DNA of 37,824 bases from an uncultured Fibrobacterota bacterium (GTDB lineage Bacteria > Fibrobacterota > Fibrobacteria > Fibrobacterales > Fibrobacteraceae): positions 1 through 37,824 of the forward strand of contig CAIRAY010000028.1 of the NCBI GenBank assembly GCA_903876665.1, written 5' to 3'. Position 1 is the first letter of the stretch; each line of letters opens with the position of its first letter. Shown piece after piece: positions 15,823 to 25,406 of the stretch. The notes beneath the pieces were generated by a model. The model saw nothing but the letters and a program-made list of their open reading frames with translations. It was not told the DNA's origin and made no database searches. The translations under genes were made by a program, and so were the position numbers.

Positions 15823-17685
15823 CTAGGGTTTTGCCGCACCATTGATATAGCGGAGGCCGTCTTCATCGGGGGCATCGAAAATTTTAAGAGCTTCAACTCT
15901 ACGGAATAGCCGATCTTTCACCTTACACCAGCTTTCGAATGCATCAGAAACATACTCCTCTAAAACTTCTGCATCCTCGTCATCCGCAATATCATTGGGC
16001 TCTTCCGTATCGGTATAATCTTCTTCGGGATCCCAATCACTGGATTCGTCCACATTGACAATTACTGACTCGCCTTGATCCGCTGCATACTTCTGGCCAA
16101 AAAGATGAATCATAGCCCCAAGGGGGGTGCCATCAGGACTTGACAACAACAGCTCGCGTGTCACCTCAGATTCTCGACGTGCAACCTTGACACTTCCAGG
16201 CAGTGTAGCAGAGGGAAGCTCTGGCGTGATCACTAAATCGACAATGCGATGCATGATTTCATTGAGTTCTGGAACATCGGTGTAAAGAGCTGCGATTAGC
16301 CCCGCCAGGCGACGCTTTTCAGGGGAAAGAAAATGTTGGGTAGCACGCTCAGCATCCTGAACCCACAAGGCATATAGGGATTCTTGAACTTGCAAAAGAA
16401 ACTGCGAGCTTTGCGCCTCATCAAGTCCAGATGGGATGATCCGTGAGATTCCATCAAGAACTTCAATTTTTGCAGAAATTCCCTCGTTAGAGCCTTGCCA
16501 AAGCTTGCAGACTGGCCCCTGCAACGTTTCAGTTACCAAAATGGATTGATCTTGCTGGCGATGCCCAATCAATAATGGAACACTCGCTAGCGAGTCTTCT
16601 TCAGATGCCGACTCTGCCTGCATGGAATCCCAGGCTTCACAGGTAATGGTATTTACGCTCCACTTCTTGTTAATGCCTAGAGACTTGCGCGCATGCTGGG
16701 CATCTTTCCCTTGAAAAACCCACATTGCTTCGGCATTTTGCTTTGTATGCAACCATGCAGGGGCGCTTGGGTTTGCGGAACCTACCAGCAACAGATGGTC
16801 GTCATTCGACCCTTGGATCCACAGCCATTTGGCATGGAGCACAGGCAAACGAGAATCATCGTCGCTTGATTTCATTAGGGATTCAATGCCTTCGGTGCAA
16901 TCCCGAAAATACCGTCGAAGATTCTGAGGCGGGAGCGGGTTCAAGTTCGACTGCCCAGACTGGAGCAATACCGAAACCGGCAGATTCGGATATTTCTGAA
17001 TACATTCTTGAATGAGCTGGTAACGATGATCCAGGGAAGGCCCGCAAAGTTCAAGTTCCTTGGGTTGTCTAGGAATTACACCTTGAATCTGCGACCAAAG
17101 GCTTTGCCCGGTACCATGGAAAACCAACTGGGTATTGCCATTTACTTGCTCTAACCATGGAAACTCTTTGGGCAATTCATCCAGGAAATGTTGAACCGCA
17201 TCTTCTGTAGGTAGAGAGCTTTGGTTAAGCCATTGCCGAACTGCCTGGAGTAAAGCCCGCGCAGTGGCAGCACCATCAATATCTTCGAGGGTAAATTCGA
17301 GAGACACGCTCAGTTCCAGATTACTGAACATGCCTGCGGGTGTCAGGTTATGACTCCCGCAAACTACCATGCCTCCCTTTTTTCCAAGGAACAGCCAGCA
17401 CTTGGGGTGGAAGGCTCCAGGTAGCGCAACAGGTTGCAACACGCAGCGCATGGTTTTTCCTGAAACATGGTTCTCTGCAATATGGGAACCGAGCTGCTGA
17501 GCATCGCATAAGGCCAATATGCGGGAACACCCGCTACTCTGCAGGCGCTGGGAAAATCCGTGATTCAAAAGATCCAAATTGACTGTATAAGTGGTCGCGA
17601 TGCAGGCAGAATAATCGTTTGCTTCAATTCTTTTTAGAATCTGCTGGTACGATACTGTTTGCGTTTCATTATGGAACTTAGGCAT
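15823..17685 (-). CDS. Phospholipase-D-superfamily nuclease (DrmC-like)
   Basis: A 620-residue protein with two HKD half-sites. The first is FHPKCWLF followed by GSHNLTPAG (His93, Lys95, Asn113); the second is LHAKWLWI followed by GSANPSAPAW, near residue 283. Two complete half-sites suggest an active single-chain nuclease rather than a lipase. The C-terminal third is helical and ends in a very acidic stretch (about 540-585, DESSDWDPEEDYTDTEEP). DISARM loci encode a smaller PLD protein, DrmC; this one is longer, so the resemblance may be functional only. The gene overlaps the preceding one by eight bases. Lack of a signal peptide places it in the cytoplasm. Confidence 0.85.
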   Translation of the reverse strand: MPKFHNETQTVSYQQILKRIEANDYSACIATTYTVNLDLLNHGFSQRLQSSGCSRILALCDAQQLGSHIAENHVSGKTMRCVLQPVALPGAFHPKCWLFLGKKGGMVVCGSHNLTPAGMFSNLELSVSLEFTLEDIDGAATARALLQAVRQWLNQSSLPTEDAVQHFLDELPKEFPWLEQVNGNTQLVFHGTGQSLWSQIQGVIPRQPKELELCGPSLDHRYQLIQECIQKYPNLPVSVLLQSGQSNLNPLPPQNLRRYFRDCTEGIESLMKSSDDDSRLPVLHAKWLWIQGSNDDHLLLVGSANPSAPAWLHTKQNAEAMWVFQGKDAQHARKSLGINKKWSVNTITCEAWDSMQAESASEEDSLASVPLLIGHRQQDQSILVTETLQGPVCKLWQGSNEGISAKIEVLDGISRIIPSGLDEAQSSQFLLQVQESLYALWVQDAERATQHFLSPEKRRLAGLIAALYTDVPELNEIMHRIVDLVITPELPSATLPGSVKVARRESEVTRELLLSSPDGTPLGAMIHLFGQKYAADQGESVIVNVDESSDWDPEEDYTDTEEPNDIADDEDAEVLEEYVSDAFESWCKVKDRLFRRVEALKIFDAPDEDGLRYINGAAKP

Positions 17686-19240
17686 GCTCCACCTCCAGTT
17701 CTACAATGGGATTCCCCTCATCATCGAGGTAGCCCATATCTTTGAAAATACGGGTAGTCGTGCCAAAGTGAGGATTTGTAAAAATGGGCACAGGATACTG
17801 CCTAACAGTAAGTGATTCACCATCGGCATAAAAACAGAATGTCTGCTTACCTGTAGCGCCTAATTTTTGAATGGATATTCGGGTATGGTTTTCTAGGACC
17901 TGCTCACAAAGCAGGTTCTTGATCCATAGAATAAAGGGCATTTGTAGCTGTTCGGGTTGAAAAATACTTTTGACAAACTGCACCAAATTTACAGGATAAA
18001 CCCCCAACATCCTATCGCCAATCCAGCGAGCCTCAACTCCAGAAATCTGATCTTTCTGACGGACCGCAATCGATAATAATAGGAGTAAGGAATTCACCAG
18101 TACTAATTGCCAAGGATGATTGCGCGAGTCACCTATTTGCAAACTAAAATTCGACTCATGCCTTTGAAACTTTTCACTTGTCCAATTCCCAATAGGCTGC
18201 ATTTTGGATCCAGTCTTGGTTAGCCAGTCTTGTAGCGTTACACCCGAGGTAAACTCCGCAATGTCCTTCAGAGCCAAATCCACACAGGCATTAGCAAATT
18301 GTCTTGTGGTGTTGACTTGTATCCCATGTTCTGCGAATTCGGCCTGGCTTTTGAGTGCTGCCCAAAACAGGCCCTGTAAGCCAATGGAAAACAGATCGAA
18401 GCGAGCAAAGTCTTGCCATTGTTCGAAGACGGATTTTAGATGAGATGGGCACTCCCACTGTGTGTCTGCAATTCTACCACCTGCATACAGAAACGCTCGA
18501 AACCATGGCAACTGCCAGTTGATTTCTAAATGTGTGAATTCCTTTGCAATCTGATGCCACAGCTGTAAAGTGCTTGATGTTTGATCCGCCCGCTTAGTCT
18601 CCAATAAGAGATTCATCAGGGCATCGCGTTCGGTAATGTTTTTTGAGATTCCATTGAGCTGAAAGCTTTGCAATGCTTGCAAGTCGACTTCTGTAATTAT
18701 ACCCTTGTTCAATACGCTCCAAAAGAGCTTGCCATCGACAAAAGATGCAAAGAGTTCTGCAAATGCCTTGCCTCTATTCCGGCAGACATAACGATTATCA
18801 CGTGTTCTGCGGATCAGATGCAACATGCCCATGGGCGATGCATAGTTATAGCCCAAGCCACCGAGTGGTGCCTTCAAATAGGTCTTTGCATATTGATTTA
18901 TGTCGCAAGAACTTTTCTCCCGAATCTCCTGAACGGCCTTGCTGAGCTTGTCTGAACCAAGGATTCCGGTCTCAGTCGCGTTATGATAAATGCTTACCAT
19001 ACCAAAAAGGCAATCTGCCTTTCTGACTACGGTTTTGAATTCGTCGTAACTAAGCTTGCTGGCTTCGAGTTCGTGGACAAGCCATGAGTAGAAGGTGTAG
19101 TAACGCGCCCTGGGTGTAATATTGGTGATGACAGGCAATAGCTTGCCGTAGATATGGATGCCCTGAGCTTGGACGCCGAGGTGGTCGCGGCCAGTACTAT
19201 CGAGAGCGCCATGGAACCAGCCGTAGTTAAGTGTGGACAT
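17678..19240 (-). CDS. Defence-locus protein resembling DUF6361
   Basis: A 520-residue soluble protein starting MSTLNYGWFHG. The N-terminal part contains PRARYYTFYSWLVHELE, which recalls the TRARYF(L/F)xxW motif of DUF6361 proteins found beside PLD nucleases and helicases in defence islands; this link is from memory and weak. No catalytic motif is obvious. It sits nine bases after the methyltransferase and overlaps the PLD nuclease by eight bases, so it is almost certainly a component of the same complex or pathway, perhaps a scaffold or sensor. A GAGG ribosome site precedes the ATG. Confidence 0.7.
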   Translation of the reverse strand: MSTLNYGWFHGALDSTGRDHLGVQAQGIHIYGKLLPVITNITPRARYYTFYSWLVHELEASKLSYDEFKTVVRKADCLFGMVSIYHNATETGILGSDKLSKAVQEIREKSSCDINQYAKTYLKAPLGGLGYNYASPMGMLHLIRRTRDNRYVCRNRGKAFAELFASFVDGKLFWSVLNKGIITEVDLQALQSFQLNGISKNITERDALMNLLLETKRADQTSSTLQLWHQIAKEFTHLEINWQLPWFRAFLYAGGRIADTQWECPSHLKSVFEQWQDFARFDLFSIGLQGLFWAALKSQAEFAEHGIQVNTTRQFANACVDLALKDIAEFTSGVTLQDWLTKTGSKMQPIGNWTSEKFQRHESNFSLQIGDSRNHPWQLVLVNSLLLLLSIAVRQKDQISGVEARWIGDRMLGVYPVNLVQFVKSIFQPEQLQMPFILWIKNLLCEQVLENHTRISIQKLGATGKQTFCFYADGESLTVRQYPVPIFTNPHFGTTTRIFKDMGYLDDEGNPIVELEVEHA

Positions 19241-19249
19241 TGTAGAGCC

Positions 19250-22200
19250 TCAAAATAAATTCCCCTGCACCACATCGCCCTTCTTACCCTTGTTCTCTGC
19301 CTTCACAGGCACAGGCGCTGGAGTAGCCACAACACCATTCTCCATTTCCCGCGCCAGCCGCTCGCACTCAACCCAGCTTTCCTCTACCGACTGCTCCAAT
19401 TGCCAGTCATAGAAGCGGGGACCCAGCACACTCGCTACAGGCTGAGGTACCTTGGCGCGGTCATCATGGCCCAAACCATAATCCGCAAGGCATAAGGTTT
19501 CAGGCAACATCCAGCCCTCACCGTTATTCTGATTGCAGAAGGCTTCGATGCCCTTTTCACGATCACCACCATTTGCGGCAATCATGTATTGAAGATCCTG
19601 GAAGGCCACTAAGGAAAGGACGGTGTGACGCAATTCGGGCGGCCGATCTTTGTCAACGCGCCAGAAACCTTTGGGGTCAAAGTTACTCTGTACTGCTGAT
19701 ACTACAGAATAGTCGCATTCATCCAGAACTACTTTAACGTCTTCTAATTTCAAACCAAACGTTGAATAAGAAATCGCTTCGAGCATGGCCATTAACCTAG
19801 CTCGTTCGGATCTAGTGACAGCCCAAAGTGTCTTAAGTGGTCGAGGGTATTTATCAAAGTATGACTTAATAGCCAACCATTCTCTTGCAAAAATATTGTT
19901 TGGAATTGAGATTTGAGCAGTGATCCGAATCAAGTGTTTCGCATATGAAATCGATTCAAATGACGGTAGCGCCATAACAACAATTACATGCTGATCAATA
20001 TGTAGTCCGCCAATTCGTTTGCGAGCTGCCCAATCAAATACAAGAGAATTCATCAGTGCAGTCAGAGCAAGGGCTTTTGGTATAGACTGCATATGAAGTG
20101 TTGCAACAACATCCCCACATGGAAAATATGATAAATACGAACATACCATGGTTCTAGCATTTGTTGCCGAACCTACACGCATTTGCCCTACTTTAGGGGA
20201 TAACATTAGACCTGATTGAGCAAAATCATTTTTCGCCATCAAGTACTGTGGCTCAATGACCTTATTCTCCCATGGGATCTCGCGCCAAACAGCGGTGCGT
20301 CCTTTTCCGCTGACCCAACCCTTCTGGCTAAAGTCGAACTGCCCTACCATTCGACCTTCATACAACGGCAATGCCACATCGCCATCGGGGCCAATCCACC
20401 GCCCAAACTGATCAGGCTTGTAGCCCTTCTCTTCCCATTTGGGACGAGGTGGGAACAGCTTGGAATCGCTGGTCATATTAAAGTCACCTTGAGCGTACTT
20501 GATGCCCCAACCATCTGGCCCTTGGTCACCCAACAGCACAGAGTTGGAATAGATGGTATCAAGTACTTCAATATCCTGTAGACCACGAATCTCGAGAATG
20601 CTTAAGCTATAAGGGCTAAACTTTTCCACCTGGGCGCGGGCATAAGGTACCGCAACTCTTTCTGCTTGTTCCCAGTCCTCCAGATTATGCCGCATAAAGG
20701 CAGTCTGGATTACTTCGGTGTTACCGCCCTTTTGCACAATCACGGGGCAGAACTTAAAGCTTCGATGAATATCGAAAATCTTCTTTTTGTTCTCGAAACT
20801 AAAGATCCAATGCCAACGATTCTTATTCAGAAATTCTTTACGCAATGCAGATGAGCCATTATCGGAATAGATACCAGAAGGAATAATCATTCCAACGAAA
20901 CCATCTGGTTTTAGGAACTGAAGACTAAGTTCCATGAACAACTTGTAAGTGTAGGGCTTTCCATCCCCTTGGTATTGGAACACTTCAGCGCTTTGAAATT
21001 TCTTCAGAGATTTGTTCGCGTATTCCTTGCGCTTGCGTCTCCAAATTTCATGCAGCTCTACACTGGTCTTGCCTTTCCCTAAAGAGAATGTTGTTTCAGT
21101 AATGCGCCCATCCCCAAATGGGGATACAGCATTCTTAACCCAGTTGGAATAAGCCTTGAACCCTGCAACATAATCTTCATAGTCCACTTTGATTGTTGGA
21201 TTTTGCGCAAACATTTCTTCTTGCTTTAGCTTGGCTTCTTGATTGCCATAGCTGCGGTACAAGGGGTCAATGTTGCTAAAGAATTCCTTAGAAACAGGCT
21301 GTAATGTTTCCCAGGGCGGGTTGCCGATCATGCCATCAAAGCCACTGCCTTCACCACTAAAGACATCAGGGAACTCGAGTTCCCAATGGAAGAACCGGTA
21401 TTGCCGAACCACGCTTTGCAGGGTGCTCTGTTGCTCGGTATTCAGGTGCAAAAAGTCTTTGGGCATGGGGGCCGAATCGAGCTTAGCCAAGGGCCAGAAC
21501 CAAATGGCGCACCAGGTATCGAGGGTACGCTTAAGGTCCGCAATCACGGGGTTGGCTAAGATCTTTTCTTGGTAGTAGCGGGCGCGTTCTTCACTCTGGT
21601 GCACAGGCATGCGGTGCATTTTGCGCAGTACCTTCAATGCCTCTTGGTGCACTTGCATGGGGTCGGCTTGGCTTGCCGTGTCTTGGGTCGCTAGCTGCCC
21701 TGTGATGGTATTGACAAGTTGCCGGGTCACTTCACCTGTGCGCAAGGTTTTAATCTGGTTGGTCCATGGGCCCTTGGCTCCATCGCCACCTTCGCGTTGC
21801 CAGGCCATGGCAGGGTAATGGTGGAAGTTCGCCAGCCAACAACCCACTAGGGAGTTACCGCACTTTATCTTGTGATCCAAGAACTCAAAGGGCAGGTCGC
21901 GGTCCATGGTCTCGATCCAGAGGGCAAGCCGCGCAAGCTCTACCGCCAAGGGGTCATAGTCTACACCGTACAGGCAGTCCTCTACTACATAACGCTTGAG
22001 CCTTGCACGCAAGCGGGGCTCAAAGTCATCGGCATCGGGCCTGCAAGGTAAAATCTCTTCACGCAAACTATCTTCGCCAGGCTTGCCTTCGGCGAGTGTG
22101 ATTAGGGTTTTGGTGGGCTCGCTTTGCAGGCGGTTGTGAACATGCAAGCTTTGGTACAAGGCATCGGTCAAAAAGCGGAGTGCGGCCACGGGGAACGAAC

Positions 22201-24091
22201 CAGAACCCATGGCAGGGTCGCACACCTTAAGCGACAATATCTCTTCGGGCTTTTTGGGTGTCCAAGTTTGGTCGATGTTTTGTGTGTATGCAAGCGGACG
22301 CAAAGTGCGTTGTACGGTAGGCACGGCCAACTGGGGACGCGTGTAGAATGTACCGGCACCCTTACGCGTGCCACCCCAACGAACCAAGAACCATTCGCGG
22401 GGAAGCACAATGCGTCGGATCAATTTTTGTGCGGCACTGCGCACTTCATCCTGCACATTGCCCTTTTTGCCCTTGGGCTTTTTGGCAAGCTTACCAGCCA
22501 CCACAGCTTTTTCGGCCCAAGCTACGGCACGTTCGCGGGTAGTGCGTACCGCATCGTCGTCTTCAGACTCAGGCAATGCCTCACTATTGTCTTCTTCGGT
22601 AGACTCGTCTTCGCTTGCGTCTTCAGCAACTTCGGCAGATTCCTCTTCTTCGGATTCTTCTTCACCGGGGCTAGCCTTACTGGCCTTCATGTTTTCGACT
22701 AGTGCACGCAGGGCTTTGTCGTCCATGGCTTCGAGCACTGAAAGATTCAAAGCGGGCTCATTGCCCAAACCCAGGAACACCACCGGGTCGGCGCTACTCG
22801 CTACACGCAGTTCGTAGTCCAGCAAGCCTTCGTATAAAATTCCAATGTACTCACTCGAAAGGTCGCTAAAATCCACCGGAGCGCTTACCCAGGTGCTTCC
22901 TTTGCCTTGGCGCACCTTAACGCGGCTACGGCACAGTAAGTCAAGCATACGCAATACCACGGCATCGGCAGGGGCATTGGCGGGGTATTCGAGGGCAGCC
23001 AGGGCGCGGGATTGTGGATCGGTAGAGTGCGGGTTACCGGGGGCAAACAAGTCGCCACCATAACGTGGAATCGGCAACGCCTCGTGACTCGAGCCTGCAT
23101 GGATCAAGCGGAACAAGGCAATGACCCGTGGCCAAGCGCTATAGCGGTGTTTTAAACGTTCAATGGCGTTGCCACTCCCACTGCGTTCCAAGGCTTCGCG
23201 TAGGCCCTGCAACCCGTAGGCGCTATGGTACACCAAGTTGTCGCGGGGCAATAGGTCGCGGGCTTCGGCAAACAAGCCCACCACCATGCGCATCACCATG
23301 CGCGTAGCCGACAAATAAATATGGCGTGGTGTCACCTCAGCATCGAGGGCGCTCAAGGCTGTAGAATGCTTTTGAATCAAAAGCTCCACCGCACCGCGCA
23401 CTCGTTCGCCCAGTTCTGCCGAAAGCTCGGCTTGGCCCTTGCGCGATTCCTGAATGGCATACAAGAGCGGGCAGATGCTACCCTTGTTTGCGCATAAACT
23501 ATCGGGACCAAGTAAAATAGCCAGGCCCATCAACGGAAGCCCGGCACCACCCTCAACGAGCCACTGTTCGCTGTCCCATTCCACCCAGGCATCGACATCG
23601 AGCCCTGCCCAAACCAAGCGCCACTGCTTGAGGTTGGTAATCAGGGCCACCTTATGCCCCGTACCGCGCAACCATTCCACCGCACGACTACAGGCACGGC
23701 GGCCCTTGCCAATACCCAGCCGTTGCACACTGGCATCGACCAGCACAGGCAAAACACCCGCACCAGGTTCCGTCTGTTGCCACACCCAGCGGGGCTTTAA
23801 GGATTCACCGCTCAGCGCCTTGCAACTCCAAATGCGCTCGACCTCTGGGCCTTTAAGCCATGTACCTGCTGCATCAAGCCCTGCCACTTGACCCAGTACC
23901 ACAGAAAGCATCTGAGCTTCGGCATCGGCTTTGCCCGCATCGAGGGCAAGCATGCCTTTGCGTAAATTCTGCAATACCGAATCGGGCAATGCAGGAATGG
24001 ATTCGGGGAAGTTTTCGGTGAGGCGTGAAGGCGAAAGCAACAAGCCACCATGCTTGAGGCTATCCCACCAGGGAAAGGTCAAGGCGCTCAT
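19250..24091 (-). CDS. Eco57I/PglX-type N6-adenine DNA methyltransferase (DrmMI-like)
   Basis: A 1613-residue protein that probably methylates adenines to mark host DNA as self. The SAM-binding motif I is VCDPAMGSGSF (about 622-632) and the catalytic motif IV is GNPPWETL (about 921). The N-terminal 450 residues are helical with no motif recognised. An acidic insert rich in Glu, Asp and Ser (about 465-515, EEESEEEESAEVAEDASEDE) precedes the catalytic core. The C-terminal half after NPPW likely contains target recognition. Size and architecture match the methylases of DISARM class 1 and PglX of BREX, but no pglZ or brxC is nearby. A fragment of a second copy lies at 249-848. The start is preceded by a 260-base palindromic gap. 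Confidence 0.92.
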   Translation of the reverse strand: MSALTFPWWDSLKHGGLLLSPSRLTENFPESIPALPDSVLQNLRKGMLALDAGKADAEAQMLSVVLGQVAGLDAAGTWLKGPEVERIWSCKALSGESLKPRWVWQQTEPGAGVLPVLVDASVQRLGIGKGRRACSRAVEWLRGTGHKVALITNLKQWRLVWAGLDVDAWVEWDSEQWLVEGGAGLPLMGLAILLGPDSLCANKGSICPLLYAIQESRKGQAELSAELGERVRGAVELLIQKHSTALSALDAEVTPRHIYLSATRMVMRMVVGLFAEARDLLPRDNLVYHSAYGLQGLREALERSGSGNAIERLKHRYSAWPRVIALFRLIHAGSSHEALPIPRYGGDLFAPGNPHSTDPQSRALAALEYPANAPADAVVLRMLDLLCRSRVKVRQGKGSTWVSAPVDFSDLSSEYIGILYEGLLDYELRVASSADPVVFLGLGNEPALNLSVLEAMDDKALRALVENMKASKASPGEEESEEEESAEVAEDASEDESTEEDNSEALPESEDDDAVRTTRERAVAWAEKAVVAGKLAKKPKGKKGNVQDEVRSAAQKLIRRIVLPREWFLVRWGGTRKGAGTFYTRPQLAVPTVQRTLRPLAYTQNIDQTWTPKKPEEILSLKVCDPAMGSGSFPVAALRFLTDALYQSLHVHNRLQSEPTKTLITLAEGKPGEDSLREEILPCRPDADDFEPRLRARLKRYVVEDCLYGVDYDPLAVELARLALWIETMDRDLPFEFLDHKIKCGNSLVGCWLANFHHYPAMAWQREGGDGAKGPWTNQIKTLRTGEVTRQLVNTITGQLATQDTASQADPMQVHQEALKVLRKMHRMPVHQSEERARYYQEKILANPVIADLKRTLDTWCAIWFWPLAKLDSAPMPKDFLHLNTEQQSTLQSVVRQYRFFHWELEFPDVFSGEGSGFDGMIGNPPWETLQPVSKEFFSNIDPLYRSYGNQEAKLKQEEMFAQNPTIKVDYEDYVAGFKAYSNWVKNAVSPFGDGRITETTFSLGKGKTSVELHEIWRRKRKEYANKSLKKFQSAEVFQYQGDGKPYTYKLFMELSLQFLKPDGFVGMIIPSGIYSDNGSSALRKEFLNKNRWHWIFSFENKKKIFDIHRSFKFCPVIVQKGGNTEVIQTAFMRHNLEDWEQAERVAVPYARAQVEKFSPYSLSILEIRGLQDIEVLDTIYSNSVLLGDQGPDGWGIKYAQGDFNMTSDSKLFPPRPKWEEKGYKPDQFGRWIGPDGDVALPLYEGRMVGQFDFSQKGWVSGKGRTAVWREIPWENKVIEPQYLMAKNDFAQSGLMLSPKVGQMRVGSATNARTMVCSYLSYFPCGDVVATLHMQSIPKALALTALMNSLVFDWAARKRIGGLHIDQHVIVVMALPSFESISYAKHLIRITAQISIPNNIFAREWLAIKSYFDKYPRPLKTLWAVTRSERARLMAMLEAISYSTFGLKLEDVKVVLDECDYSVVSAVQSNFDPKGFWRVDKDRPPELRHTVLSLVAFQDLQYMIAANGGDREKGIEAFCNQNNGEGWMLPETLCLADYGLGHDDRAKVPQPVASVLGPRFYDWQLEQSVEESWVECERLAREMENGVVATPAPVPVKAENKGKKGDVVQGNLF

Positions 24092-24104
24092 CCTAGACTC
24101 CGCA

Positions 24105-24225
24105 GTTCATACAGGCCAAATGGATTAAAGTTACTTCTCATTGGAGTACGGGCTAATTTCCGTTCACCCAGAGGGTGAACAATTGTTTGGGGATATGCTG
24201 ATTCTAGCTTTTGGCCTGTATGAAC
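24105..24225. repeat. Long inverted repeat with nested hairpin
   Basis: A perfect 16-base inverted repeat, GTTCATACAGGCCAAA (24105-24120) and its complement (24210-24225), encloses a second perfect hairpin GTTCACCC, AGA, GGGTGAAC (24162-24180). It lies in the 259-base gap between the nuclease and the methyltransferase. It could be a folded leader RNA, an attenuator or a small mobile repeat. A reading frame across it (103 codons) shows no coding character. Confidence 0.7.
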
Positions 24226-24242
24226 CCCTGTCGGGTTGCCTG

Positions 24243-24328
24243 AAAACCTAGCATCTACATTGTTCTGTTTGGCCTTACATAAAGGAACTATGCGACGGCC
24301 AAACAAGGCCTTGTATCTACTAGGTTTT
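24243..24328. repeat. Second nested inverted repeat
   Basis: An outer pair AAAACCTAG (24243-24251) and CTAGGTTTT (24320-24328) encloses an inner pair GTTTGGCC (24267-24274) and GGCCAAAC (24297-24304). It directly follows the repeat at 24105-24225, sharing the core TTTGGCC, which suggests two related folded elements in one intergenic region. Confidence 0.6.
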
Positions 24329-24350
24329 GAGCCAACTGCGGAATCTCGGT

Positions 24351-25406
24351 TCATGAGTTTGCCTCCGGGTCCTTGACTTCGATTTGGCTGAGTTCCCATT
24401 CCAGTTCTTCGACCGTGGGCAACAGGGACTTCACATCCATGGGGATTTCCTTGGTGATGAACGAGCTGACACCAATGGGTTTGCCGATGTCGCGCAAGGC
24501 ATATTCTACATCAAACTTGTCTTTGTCTTTGCACAGGATCAGGCCTATGGTGGGCTGGTCGCCATCGCTTTTGAGAAGGTCGTCGGCTGCAGACAAATAG
24601 AAGTTCATTTTGCCAATGTATTCGGGTTTGAATTCACCGATTTTGAGTTCAATGACCACATGGCATTTAAGCTTGGTGTGGTAAAAAAGCAGGTCTAGAA
24701 AATAGTCTCGACCATTGATGGTCATGGGGTATTGGCGACCCAAGAACGCAAAGCCCTTACCCAGTGCCAGTAGGAATTTAGTGATATGCTGCATTAACTG
24801 CAATTCCAGGTCGCGCTCGTGTGCTTGGGTGGCGAGCTCCAAAAAACCGAAATCGTATGGATCTTTCAAAATAAGCTGTGCTAAATCAGCATGGGGTTGA
24901 GGCAGAGTTTTAGAGAAGTTGGTAACTGCACTCCCCATACTTTTGTGCAATTGTTGCTCGATTTGGAGAGTCAGAATCGCCCGTGTCCATGCATTTGAAA
25001 CGCATTGATTCGCGTAAAACAGCGCAATTTCCACATCTTTGACCTTAGCGAGCAGGGTCCTGACGTGACCCCACGGCATTTGTCCCACAGGCTGTGGGAC
25101 AAATTCATAGAGGGGCGAAAAGAAGAGGTACATCTGCCGCATGGCAAATACACTCGTACGGGAAAACCCTTGCATGGCGCTGAATTCTTGGCGCAAGTCC
25201 TCGGAAATTTGATCCACGACCGCCGAACCAAAGCCCTGCTCTTTTTGCATTTCGGCAATGGATTTACCAATATGCCAATACAGTTCAAATATTTCTTGGT
25301 TGGCTGTAACCACAATCTTTGCATGTGTGGATCGAATACGCGTTTTCAAATCTTTGAAAAAAGCTTGATAAACAGGCGATTTTGTTACTGCGATTTCAAA
25401 TGTCAT
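24351..25406 (-). CDS. DUF1016/YhcG family PDDEXK nuclease
   Basis: A 351-residue protein of the YhcG type. The N-terminal DUF1016 domain shows ELYWHIGKSIAEMQKEQGFG and PWGHVRTLLAKVKD; the C-terminal nuclease core has DYFLDLLFYH (Asp238) followed by HVVIELKIGEFK (Glu253, Lys255), the expected D-ExK arrangement. Members are common beside restriction-modification genes and may act on foreign or damaged DNA. I chose ATG 25406 because AGGAGG stands eight bases before it and because it overlaps the helicase stop by four bases (ATGA). It is not a classical DISARM component, so it is either an added effector or a passenger. Confidence 0.9.
   Translation of the reverse strand: MTFEIAVTKSPVYQAFFKDLKTRIRSTHAKIVVTANQEIFELYWHIGKSIAEMQKEQGFGSAVVDQISEDLRQEFSAMQGFSRTSVFAMRQMYLFFSPLYEFVPQPVGQMPWGHVRTLLAKVKDVEIALFYANQCVSNAWTRAILTLQIEQQLHKSMGSAVTNFSKTLPQPHADLAQLILKDPYDFGFLELATQAHERDLELQLMQHITKFLLALGKGFAFLGRQYPMTINGRDYFLDLLFYHTKLKCHVVIELKIGEFKPEYIGKMNFYLSAADDLLKSDGDQPTIGLILCKDKDKFDVEYALRDIGKPIGVSSFITKEIPMDVKSLLPTVEELEWELSQIEVKDPEANS

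Noticed and set aside
24088..24399. 103-codon minus-strand frame in the gap before the methyltransferase
   Set aside because: It runs through both palindromic elements, overlaps the nuclease end and the methyltransferase start, has no ribosome site and resembles no family.
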